64,000 bases of DNA. It comes from Planctomycetota bacterium. GTDB taxonomy: Bacteria > Planctomycetota > MHYJ01 > WSZJ01 > JACPWG01. The notes below the pieces were generated by a model. It worked only from the letters and a program-made list of their open reading frames with translations, was not told the origin of the DNA and searched no databases. The stretch spans positions 100,537 to 164,536 of the forward strand of contig JACPWG010000142.1 in NCBI GenBank assembly GCA_016197205.1, read 5' to 3'. Positions 26,401 through 33,166 of the stretch are shown piece after piece; the first letter of the stretch is position 1, and the number at the start of each line of letters is the position of its first letter. The position numbers and the translations under genes were made by a program.

Positions 26401-27722
26401 ATGCAATAATAGTTGGCGAGGTAGGTCGTCAGCCCCTCGCACCAGTTGCCGTCCCTTGGGTCCAGGTAGACGTGGTTCCCCCACCAGCAGTGCAGGATCT
26501 CGTGCCCCAGACCCGACGGCCCGAGGTAGCGACCCGCGCGCTTCACCACCTCCCGGCCGAGCAGCGTGTAGGACGGCATGCCGTAGCCGGTGGCGAAGAA
26601 GTTCTCCACGATGGAAAACTGGCGATACGCGTAGCGGGAGAGAAGCCCGTTGTAGAAGCGCAGGAACTTCTTCGCCGCCTCCAGGTAGTCGGACGCCAGT
26701 CCCTTTTCGCCGTCGAAAAGGTACGTGGAGAGCCGGATGCCGTCGACCTCGTCGGTCGACACGACGTACTGCCCGGAGACGAGCGTGTAGCCGTCCACGG
26801 GAATCGAGGAGGACCAGACGGTCAGGAGCTTCCCGCTTTCCTCGTGCCGGGCGACCTGCTGGTCCTGCCCGACGACTTCCCAACCGGCGGGCGTGCGGGC
26901 CGCGACGGTGAACGTCGGCAACGAGCCCGGGACCACGGGATACCACCCCCCCTCGGGGCTCAGATAGATCCCCTCCGTCCCGATCGTGCCCAGCGTGCGC
27001 TCGCCGACGACGAACCGCACCTTTTCCGGGGCCTCCGGCGGCGCGTAGAGCGCGCCGCGATAGCCGACGACCAGCACGCAATCGCCCGGGGACGCGGGCT
27101 CCGGCAGCCGGACCTCGTAGCAGGCGGCGTGTCCGGCGAACGGCCGGCCCCCGTCCGAGCCCGTGGAGGAGTTCGTCCCGGTGGACGCCGCGGCCTCCGC
27201 CTTTTCGAAGACGTCCTCGGCCAGCTTGACGAACGTCACGGGGCGAGGCGCGCTCCCGGCCGTGACGAGGGAGAGCGATTCGACGGCCAGGTCCTTGTGG
27301 AGCAGGAAGTGCACGCGGTCGAGCCCCGCGCGCTCGAGTCGGAGGCGCAGCACGTCCTTCCCCTCGATGGAGTGCGGCTCCGGCGCCAGCGTGACTTCCA
27401 GGTCATGGGACAGGACCTGGAAACCCAGGGTGCCCACGCCGACGGCCGGGGCCGAAGCTGCAAGGGCAGCCGCCGGGCCGGCGGTCGACGGTCCTTGGCC
27501 GGAGGTGGTACCCGCCGCGCCCGCCGCGGCAGGCGGGGTAGATGGCGCGGTGCCGCCGGCGGGCGACGCGGCGCCCGGCCCCGTTTGGGCGCCCGCAGCC
27601 ACGGCCGCTGGCCGCACGGGCCGCGCCTTTCCGCCTGCGGTCCCGTTGCACCCGACGATGCAGAGGACCACGGCCGCCATTGCTCCCAGCCACTTCGCGA
27701 CGTGCGCGCATGCGATCTTCAT
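23466..27722 (-). CDS. M1-M28 fused metallopeptidase lipoprotein
   Basis: 1418 aa. The N-terminus is a lipoprotein signal with lipobox IVGC (near residue 20), then a Pro/Ala-rich linker. The first catalytic unit is M1 aminopeptidase-like: HEILH near 405 with the downstream Glu in NWCEGLTTY. The second is M28: GAHHDHLG (near 1204), GANDNASG, GAEEWG, NVDML and GYHTADDT supply the zinc ligands and catalytic Glu; a PA-type insert precedes it (FAGYGLSAPEASYDDYAGVD). The whole suggests a surface-anchored exopeptidase. ATG 27722 has GAGGAA 9 bases upstream; a TTG at 27737 is less likely. Both active sites look intact. Confidence 0.9.
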   Translation of the reverse strand: MKIACAHVAKWLGAMAAVVLCIVGCNGTAGGKARPVRPAAVAAGAQTGPGAASPAGGTAPSTPPAAAGAAGTTSGQGPSTAGPAAALAASAPAVGVGTLGFQVLSHDLEVTLAPEPHSIEGKDVLRLRLERAGLDRVHFLLHKDLAVESLSLVTAGSAPRPVTFVKLAEDVFEKAEAAASTGTNSSTGSDGGRPFAGHAACYEVRLPEPASPGDCVLVVGYRGALYAPPEAPEKVRFVVGERTLGTIGTEGIYLSPEGGWYPVVPGSLPTFTVAARTPAGWEVVGQDQQVARHEESGKLLTVWSSSIPVDGYTLVSGQYVVSTDEVDGIRLSTYLFDGEKGLASDYLEAAKKFLRFYNGLLSRYAYRQFSIVENFFATGYGMPSYTLLGREVVKRAGRYLGPSGLGHEILHCWWGNHVYLDPRDGNWCEGLTTYLANYYCIEAQRDLAVIQLDLAKAREAAARAPAELARAKEEVEKGRAAIEKAREALAESREDRRHTLTRFATRVPPGGDYPLRNFRGKTTEIDNEVGYSKCSFLFHSVRRQVGDAAFWEGLRRLLRTRGGRPANWADIRGCFEAASGKDLRTLFEAFLDRKGAPEVKLGPVAVVQKSREPERYLVTATLEQAGEPWSLVLPVGVQTAPGVRSTVLELTEASRGLELEVESAPLAVSVDPDFHVFRRLARAEIPPCLSLTASDAHKLLVLPGRPAEGSAATFQRLAERFGGEGGWVVKKEAEVGQAELASASLFVLGGPDESALARRILGAPGFAGPVLRPEGVTFGVHTFDSPGNAFLVSGQSPFGTGHAVTLFWGRSAAAVEKAVRYLPYYVWKGWYAFEDGEKKGEGDLAAAVRPLEYRFPPPPEGDGSPAGGAGAGRGGGEEGVPSEVDGKALLDHVRYLSSPELGGRGLGSAGGKAAAEYVADGFRGSDLKPLGQAGSFLADVEVVTRELGAGCRLARALAPKPGVAGDPPLEFSLGKDFVPLIYAPNARAEGALVFAGYGLSAPEASYDDYAGVDVSGKVVLLVRGSPRAGGAGAPFGAPPRSKLTTEAAKALAAQERRAVAVVVAEGAAESGFPPDDLPAAVWEEYLPAKLRDRLASPEAAKQNWTREYLATSAQSRAAWPGEALRIPVCVVTRAVADALLAPAGLTVAQAQAKIDAGLRPVSVDVPGVTVACDTSVDQRKRRSQNVVGLLEGSDRDLGREYVLLGAHHDHLGQGSEGRYFPGANDNASGVAALLEAARVLGKGPEKPRRSVVFVGFGAEEWGLWGSRAFVESPAVPLKRTIAMLNVDMLARGDARELFVVGVLRNPELFDCVKRVNGKGGMELKGTIEFAFNYGSDHYPFHQARVPALDLTSSLFPGYHTADDTPDRLDAGKLARGTELVVRVIRELASSDVRFPPPKEVEVPYPTRKADKEKGNEKK

Positions 27723-27876
27723 TCCGAGGTTCCTCAACGAATCCTTTGCGCCCGCGCAACAAGCACTTTACATTTTCGCGGATCGACCGATGCCTGGGGG
27801 CGCGGGCCGGAGGGCCGGGCCCCCAGGAGCCTCGAGGTTCGAGCCGGCGCAGTCATTTTTGCGCGGGCGCCTTGCT

Positions 27877-28782
27877 TCATGGCCGCCGCGCCACGCAGCC
27901 GACCAGTTCGTGCGTGACAAGGATCTCGCCGTCCCGGCGACCGCGCGTCTCCAACTCGCGGACGCACGCGGCACGCAGTCGGGCGAAGGCGTCCGGCACG
28001 AAGCCCCCGAACAGGGCTCGGTCGCCGCTCAGCAGGACAAGAGTGTCGAAGGCCTCTTCGCCCGCGGCGAACGAGAGAGCAAGGGACTCTTCCCACGCCC
28101 GGACCTCGGCAAGGCCCGCGCGCGCGAGCATGCGCCGCAAGGAGCGCACGCCGCGGGGCAGGTCGGCGCGTGCAAGCCGCGCCGCGAGGTCGGGGGTTTC
28201 CCGTAGGACGCGCGCGAGCGCCCGCAAGGGAACCTCCGGCGAGCCCTCCACGCCGTCCACGACGCCGAGCGCGCCGCCCGAGCGCAGGGCGCGCGCCGCC
28301 ACCGCGAGCAGTGCCGACCCGGTGGCGGGCGCGGCCGCGGTCGCCGCCGGAGTCGGGGGCGCGAGCGCAACTTCGCCCGCGAGTCCCCAACAGCACGCGG
28401 CAAACCCGAGGCTCCCGGCGGGCAACGCCGCCAGGACTTGCGGAGCCGCGCCGTCGACGAATACCAACCGATCCCCGCCCGGGAGGCCGACGAGCCGTTT
28501 TCGCTCCTCCCCCGCAGCCGGCAGAAGCGGGCCCGGCACGAGCACCTTGCCGCCGGCCGGGCGGCGCGTGAGGAGCCGCGTCAGGAAGGCCGCTGCGCCC
28601 GCGCCCCAGACGAGGGCGCGGCCCTCGCCGTTCCAGGTAAGCCGTTCCAGGAGGCCGTCGCAAGCGGCGTCGACCTTCGCCGACCAGGCCTCCGCGTACC
28701 CGGACCGCACGACCGGCCCGCGGGCGCGGGGGCACGGGGAGAGCCACCTTTTCAAGCGCTCGATCGGCCCCGGCGGACTCAT
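27877..28782 (-). CDS. Methyltransferase-like protein (class I fold, degenerate)
   Basis: 301 aa. The layout of a class I SAM methyltransferase is suggested by RALVWGAGAAAFLTRLL (motif I position, GxGxA), GGDRLVFVDGA, AGSLGFAACCWGLA, and ALRSGGALGVVDGVEG, with a C-terminal HELVGCVARRP. Motif I lacks a classical acidic residue, so activity is uncertain. ATG 28782 overlaps the TGA of the CAP-domain gene, so the two are translationally coupled. Soluble. Substrate unknown. Confidence 0.62.
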   Translation of the reverse strand: MSPPGPIERLKRWLSPCPRARGPVVRSGYAEAWSAKVDAACDGLLERLTWNGEGRALVWGAGAAAFLTRLLTRRPAGGKVLVPGPLLPAAGEERKRLVGLPGGDRLVFVDGAAPQVLAALPAGSLGFAACCWGLAGEVALAPPTPAATAAAPATGSALLAVAARALRSGGALGVVDGVEGSPEVPLRALARVLRETPDLAARLARADLPRGVRSLRRMLARAGLAEVRAWEESLALSFAAGEEAFDTLVLLSGDRALFGGFVPDAFARLRAACVRELETRGRRDGEILVTHELVGCVARRP

Positions 28783-30230
28783 CACCGGTCCTCCTCCCCG
28801 GCCAGGACCATCGTCCAATGGAGACCCGAGCGGCCGAGACCGATGCGGCGGAAGCGAGGCTCGAGCAGGTTGCGGTGGTGGCCGAGGGAGTCGCGCCAGG
28901 CTTCGAAGATCTCGTCGGGGGTGGACGCGCCCTCGGCGAGGTTCTCTCCGATGACGTCGCTGCGAAACCCCTCGAGCGCCGCCCGGCGATCGACCGTCGC
29001 CCGCGCGGGCTCCGGCGCGAGGTGGCTGAAATAGCCCCGCCGCTCCATGTCCTCGGAGTGGGCGCGGGCCGCCTTGGACAGCCGGGGCTCGAGGAGCAGC
29101 GCCCGCAGGCCCATCAGCGAACGGTATCCATTCGTCCGACGCAGCAGGACCCGGTCCTCCGCGCACAGGTCGGCGGCGAGAGGTTCGTTCTTCGCCTCGA
29201 GCGCAAGCCGTTCTCCCCGGAACGGCTGGACCGAGGCCTCCTCCACGACTCGTTGCGCGGGAAGCGCGTCGGCCGCGCGCGCGAGCACGGCGAGCCGGGC
29301 GGCGGTTACGAGGAGTCGTTCCGCCGGTCGCAGGGCGAGGAGGTCCTCGGCGGCCCGGGCCTCCGCCCAGGCGCGCGACGCGCGGCCTTCCTCCAGCCAC
29401 CAGCCCGCCGGCTCTCGAGCGATGCGGTCGATCCTGCGGGGCAGGACGCGCACTTCCTCTTGCACCTCGGGAGGCAAGCGGTCCGACGGATACCGTTCCG
29501 GATCGCGGAGGAGCGCAAAGAGCCTCGCTCTCGCGGCCAGCAGCGCCCCCCGCGCCTCGTGCGTCGCCCGCTCGTCGCACCCGCCGCCGCCGGCCAGCAA
29601 CGACTCGGCCTCCGCCGTTCCCGCCCTCGCCCGGGCCACGAGCGCCCAGGCCAACTTGCCGTCCGCGACCGCCGCCCCCAGGAGGCGCTCGCGCGCGTCG
29701 TCCTCGGCGTGCACGAACCGCTCGAGCAGGGACAGCGCGCGGTCGTCTTCCGGCGTGACCCAGCCCTCGGGCCGACGAACGAGGCCGGCCGCGAGGTTGG
29801 CCTCGTCGCGGGTCTTCCACGACGCGCCGACCCGGACGTAGCCCAACGCGCGGCGTGCCTCCGCGTGCTCCGGCGAAAGCGCGAGCGCCTGTTCGAGGAG
29901 TTCCCGGCCGGCGTTTTCGAGCCCCCGCTCGCGGCACCACGACGCGAGCCGGACGCGTCCGTCCGCGTCGCCGGGGGCGAGACGCGCGCGTCGTCGCGCC
30001 AGTTCGACCGTCGGGTCCTCGTCGCGGTCGAGCCGCACGACCTCGGAGCGGGGGACCCAGAACGAGACTTTGCCCGCGCGGAACTTCAGCTCGCCGGCCC
30101 GCTCCTCCTCGACGCGCCCCTCGAACGCGCGCCCGTCGGACAAGACAAGGCGATCGGCGTAGAGAGGGATCGCGGAGCAGGTCGCCAGGACGGCGGCGGC
30201 GGCGGCCAGGAGGGCGGCGAGCGGTTTCAT
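28782..30230 (-). CDS. Secreted CAP/SCP-domain protein
   Basis: 482 aa. An N-terminal signal peptide (LAALLAAAAAVLATCSAIP) precedes a short beta-rich domain (RLVLSDGRAFEGRV, SEVVRLD) of the kind found before TPR regions in planctomycete exported proteins. A helical TPR-like middle (LEQALALSPEHAEARRALGY) follows. The C-terminal 120 residues form a CAP domain: LLRRTNGYRSLMGL, ARAHSEDMERRGYFSH, GENLAEG, and the end WRDSLGHHRNLL and IGLGRSGLHWTMVL. Exported; role possibly in cell-surface binding or proteolysis. A candidate promoter ends only about ten bases before the ATG. Confidence 0.85.
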   Translation of the reverse strand: MKPLAALLAAAAAVLATCSAIPLYADRLVLSDGRAFEGRVEEERAGELKFRAGKVSFWVPRSEVVRLDRDEDPTVELARRRARLAPGDADGRVRLASWCRERGLENAGRELLEQALALSPEHAEARRALGYVRVGASWKTRDEANLAAGLVRRPEGWVTPEDDRALSLLERFVHAEDDARERLLGAAVADGKLAWALVARARAGTAEAESLLAGGGGCDERATHEARGALLAARARLFALLRDPERYPSDRLPPEVQEEVRVLPRRIDRIAREPAGWWLEEGRASRAWAEARAAEDLLALRPAERLLVTAARLAVLARAADALPAQRVVEEASVQPFRGERLALEAKNEPLAADLCAEDRVLLRRTNGYRSLMGLRALLLEPRLSKAARAHSEDMERRGYFSHLAPEPARATVDRRAALEGFRSDVIGENLAEGASTPDEIFEAWRDSLGHHRNLLEPRFRRIGLGRSGLHWTMVLAGEEDR

Positions 30231-30239
30231 GAGGAGCGC

Positions 30240-30267
30240 ATTCTACCCGGACGGGAGGCGCGTTCAA
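30240..30267 (-). promoter_or_regulatory. Candidate promoter of the CAP-domain operon (possibly leaderless)
   Basis: On the minus strand TTGAAC (30267-30262), 16-base spacer, TAGAAT (30245-30240). The expected start is within a few bases of ATG 30230, and no Shine-Dalgarno sequence is seen, which would make a leaderless transcript. Confidence 0.4.
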
Positions 30268-30329
30268 GCGAAAGATGGGCGCTCGGGGGCAAGGGAGCGC
30301 CCGGCGGCAAGCGGCCCATCAATACTGTG

Positions 30330-30357
30330 TTGACGCCCGTGAGGTCCGCCTTATAAT
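30330..30357 (+). promoter_or_regulatory. Promoter of thiS
   Basis: TTGACG (30330-30335), 16-base spacer, TATAAT (30352-30357). The transcript would begin about 48 bases upstream of thiS. No THI-box/TPP riboswitch signature (CTGAGA or CCTGAT blocks) is visible in the leader. Confidence 0.65.
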
Positions 30358-30411
30358 ACCTGCCCCCCACGACCGGCCGCGAACGCCACCCCCCCTGCGG
30401 AGGGACGTTGC

Positions 30412-30612
30412 ATGGAGCTCACGGTGAACGGAGAGAAGAGGGACTGCCCGGGCCCGCTTTCCGTCGGCGACCTCTTGGCGAGTTTGGGGATCGAGCCGAC
30501 CCGAGTGGCCGTGGAGGTGAACCTCACGGTCGTACCCCGCTCCCGCCTCGCGGAACACGCGCTCCAGGACGGCGATTGCGTGGAGATCGTGTCCTTCGTC
30601 GGCGGCGGCTAG
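30412..30612 (+). CDS. thiS: Thiamine biosynthesis sulfur-carrier protein ThiS
   Basis: 66-aa ubiquitin-like sulfur carrier for thiazole synthesis. It starts MELTVNGEKRDCPGP and ends in the obligatory Gly-Gly (VSFVGGG), which ThiF adenylates and converts to a thiocarboxylate. The VAVEVN strand and QDGDCVEIV are typical. A good promoter precedes it. Its partner thiG lies 671 bases downstream across repeat DNA; thiF, thiH/O and other thi genes are not in the window. Confidence 0.95.
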   Translation: MELTVNGEKRDCPGPLSVGDLLASLGIEPTRVAVEVNLTVVPRSRLAEHALQDGDCVEIVSFVGGG

Positions 30613-31283
30613 CGGGCCTTCAACATCGATCCTGGGGATCCACGACATCGGGACGATTGGAGCGGAACGGCTTCGAGACGGACACACGGAACCGCGACCG
30701 TGAGGGAGCGGTCTCCGCGCGTTCTTCCAGAGCCGCGGATGCGACCTCGCTGCCCTGTGGGTTCGCAGCGCGGCGCTGCCGCAGCCAAGCGACGACGGAA
30801 CCACAGATTTCACAGATTAACGACGATTTCACAGATTCGTAATCTGTGTAATCGCGTAGAATCTGTGAAATCTGTGGTTTTCCTGGCGTTCGACACAAGC
30901 AAAAATTGTCGCAAGAAAACAAATTTCGAACGATTAGCAGCGCAGGGCGCTCCCATGCGGGTCGGCGGCCTCGAACCGGAGGTCGTGGCAGAACGCCCCC
31001 CAGACCGCTCCCTCACGGTCGCGGTTCGGTTTCCACGCGGGACGCGCCTGCGACGGAAACGAAGGACCTACCGGAACGATATGGAAGGCCCACGAGAGGC
31101 CGGTGGACGACATGCCGACACCTTTTCAGGACGATTCCGCCGCCCGCCACAGCCCTGCGGCCCGAGGGTCCGCCTGAAGGCGGAACGACGAACGGCGGCC
31201 TCGACCCTCGAGCACCGGTACCGCATCGGCTCAACGAAGCTCGCAAGACAAAAAAGCCACGCCCTCCCTGGGAGACGCAACCG
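30613..31283. repeat. Repeat-filled gap between thiS and thiG
   Basis: 671 bases without a supported gene. It contains: a 26-bp unit (30689-30714, + orientation) and its exact inverted copy (31002-31027), both recurring at 58318-58343; and a 173-bp palindromic unit (30766-30938) repeated at 52590-52762. Translated, the 26-bp unit reads PLPHGRGS, a peptide known from spurious protein predictions in repeat-rich genomes. Confidence 0.8.
30766..30938. repeat. 173-bp palindromic repeat, copy 1
   Basis: Aligns without gaps to 52590-52762 with about nine mismatches. The centre is a long nested hairpin: outer arms 30799-30818 and 30860-30879 are perfect over 20 bp (words CACAGATTTCACAGATT), with a second inner stem between them. 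AT-rich compared with the surroundings. Likely a cruciform-forming intergenic element. Confidence 0.88.
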
Positions 31284-32093
31284 ATGGACCTGACCCATCC
31301 CTATCCCCCGCTCAAGCTGGGGCGCTACGAGCTCAAATCCCGGCTGATCACGGGCTCGGGCAAGTACTCGTCGCTCGACATCATGGTGAAGGCGATGGAG
31401 GCCTCCGGCTGCGACTGCGTGACGATCGCGGTCCGGAGGGTGAACCTCGCCGACAAGTCCGGCGCCTCGCTCCTCGACCATATCGACCGGAAGCGGTACA
31501 CGCTGCTCCCGAACACCGCGGGCTGCTACACGGCCGAGGACGCGGTGCGGACGGCGCGCCTGGCGCGCGAGGCGGGGCTGTCGGACCTCGTCAAGCTGGA
31601 GGTCATCGGCGATCCAACGACGCTCGCGCCGGACCCGATCGAGACGTTGAAGGCGACGCGCATCCTCGTCGGGGAGGGCTTCACGGTGCTCGCCTACACG
31701 AACGACGACCTCATCATGGCCCTGAGGCTGGAGGAGGCGGGGGCGACGAGCGTGATGCCGCTCGGCGCACCGATCGGCTCCGGGCTCGGACTTTTGAACC
31801 CGCACAACATCCGGACGATCGTCGAGCGCCTGAAGGTCCCGGTCATCGTGGATGCCGGGGTCGGGACCGCGTCCGACGTCTCGGTCGCCATGGAACTGGG
31901 TGCGGCGGGCGTCCTCTTGAACACCGGCATCGCGGGTGCCCAGGACCCGGTGGCCATGGCGCGGGCGATGGGCCTCGCGTTGGAAGCCGGCTGGCTCGCG
32001 GCCCGCGCCGGCCGCATCCCGAAACGCGGGTCCGGCGCCGCGCCCTCCAGCCCGACCGCGGGCGTCATCCAGTCCGCTCCGGGCCGCGTGTGA
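31284..32093 (+). CDS. thiG: Thiazole synthase ThiG
   Basis: 269-aa TIM-barrel enzyme that condenses 1-deoxy-xylulose-5-phosphate, dehydroglycine and ThiS thiocarboxylate to the thiazole ring. Landmarks: SRLITGSGKYSS at the start, LLPNTAGCYTAEDAVRTARL, the Schiff-base Lys in DLVKLEVIGD (near 110), MPLGAPIGSGLGL, PVIVDAGVGTASD and LLNTGIAGAQDPV. Length is typical. GGGAG lies upstream of ATG 31284; an upstream extension would run into repeat DNA. Its stop overlaps a GTG in front of the next gene, suggesting co-transcription with the nucleotidyltransferase. Confidence 0.96.
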   Translation: MDLTHPYPPLKLGRYELKSRLITGSGKYSSLDIMVKAMEASGCDCVTIAVRRVNLADKSGASLLDHIDRKRYTLLPNTAGCYTAEDAVRTARLAREAGLSDLVKLEVIGDPTTLAPDPIETLKATRILVGEGFTVLAYTNDDLIMALRLEEAGATSVMPLGAPIGSGLGLLNPHNIRTIVERLKVPVIVDAGVGTASDVSVAMELGAAGVLLNTGIAGAQDPVAMARAMGLALEAGWLAARAGRIPKRGSGAAPSSPTAGVIQSAPGRV

Positions 32094-32107
32094 CGAAGGA
32101 AATCGCC

Positions 32108-32848
32108 ATGAAGGGAATCGTACTCGCCGGGGGTCTCGGGACCCGGCTCTACCCGCTCACGAAAATCACGAACAAGCACCTGCTGCCGGTCTACAACAAG
32201 CCGATGGTGTACTACCCGATCCAGACCCTGGTGGATGCGGGGCTCGACGACATCATGATCGTGACCGGCGGCAACAACGCGGGCGACTTCCTTCGCCTGC
32301 TCGGAAACGGAAAGGAATGGGGGCTGAGGGGCCTTTCCTACGCCTACCAGGAGGGGGAAGGCGGGATCGCCGCGGCGCTGCTGCTCACCGAGCACTTCGC
32401 GCGGGGCGAGCCGATCGTCGTCGTCCTGGGCGACAACCTGATCGAGCGGAACATCATCGACCCCGTGCGCAAGTTCCGCGAGCGCTCGGTCGGCGCGCGG
32501 GTCCTGCTCAAGGAGGTGCCGGATCCCGAGCGGTTCGTCGTGCCGGTCCTCGAGGGGGAGCGGGTGATCCGGATCGAGGAGAAGCCGAAGGCGCCGCGCA
32601 CGCGCTACGCGGTGACCGGGATCTACATGTACGACAATCGCGTGTACGACTTCGCCCGGACGCTGAAGCCTTCCGGACGCGGCGAGCTGGAGATCACCGA
32701 CGTGAACAACCGGTACATCGAGGAGGGGACGCTGGCCCACGACTTCCTGCAAGGCTGGTGGACCGACGCGGGGACGTTCGAGTCGCTCCACCACGCGTCC
32801 AACCTCGTGGCGAACGGCGGGGCGAACCACAGGGAAGTGGGAGCGTAG
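32108..32848 (+). CDS. Sugar nucleotidyltransferase (RmlA-like, short form)
   Basis: 246 aa, NTP-transferase fold that makes NDP-sugars such as dTDP-glucose. Signature GGLGTRLYPLTKITNKHLLP with KPMVYYPIQTL at the start, VVLGDN for the metal-binding Asp, VLLKEVPDPERFVVP, EEKPKAP and a C-terminal GWWTDAGTFESL. It is about 45 residues shorter than classical RmlA, like the short dTDP-glucose pyrophosphorylases. ATG 32108 has AAGGA 7 bases upstream; GTG 32090 is an alternative. No other rml genes are nearby, so the exact sugar is unknown. Confidence 0.9.
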   Translation: MKGIVLAGGLGTRLYPLTKITNKHLLPVYNKPMVYYPIQTLVDAGLDDIMIVTGGNNAGDFLRLLGNGKEWGLRGLSYAYQEGEGGIAAALLLTEHFARGEPIVVVLGDNLIERNIIDPVRKFRERSVGARVLLKEVPDPERFVVPVLEGERVIRIEEKPKAPRTRYAVTGIYMYDNRVYDFARTLKPSGRGELEITDVNNRYIEEGTLAHDFLQGWWTDAGTFESLHHASNLVANGGANHREVGA

Positions 32849-32868
32849 AGCGGGAGGGCGACGAAGGC

Positions 32869-33107
32869 GCGACGAATTCTCAAGGCTCAATGCTCAACGC
32901 CCGCCGGACAGCAGGCTCCGAGGGTTCGATGAGCCCGGTCGGCTGTCCGTGCCGTACCGGCCTCTCCGGATGCCGGTAGGAAGGCTCAATGCCCGGAGAA
33001 GAACCGTCTCCCAGGGCTCGGCGAGCACAGTTGGTCGATCGTCCGCGGTGGGGCTGGCTTCACGAGCGTCGGTGAGCCTTGATCATTGAGCCATGAGAAT
33101 TCGTCGC
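32869..33107. repeat. 239-bp noncoding unit with terminal inverted repeats (MITE-like)
   Basis: The ends 32869-32897 and 33079-33107 are inverted copies over 29 bp with two mismatches (words GAATTCTCA, GGCTCAATG). It fills most of the gap between two convergent genes (32849-33166, 318 bases). No ORF inside and no clear target duplication. Related words are scattered in 23041-23465. Confidence 0.65.
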
Positions 33108-33166
33108 AAACCACCCAGCCGTCGCGCCACGCCGCTCCCTCCCCCCCCGCCACTCCATCCGCCGCC

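Noticed and set aside
30300..30411. TPP riboswitch in front of thiS
   Set aside because: None of the conserved THI-box blocks could be found in the leader.
30700..31293. 197-aa frame in the thiS-thiG gap
   Set aside because: It is made of repeat DNA, including the 173-bp palindrome, and has no ribosome binding site.
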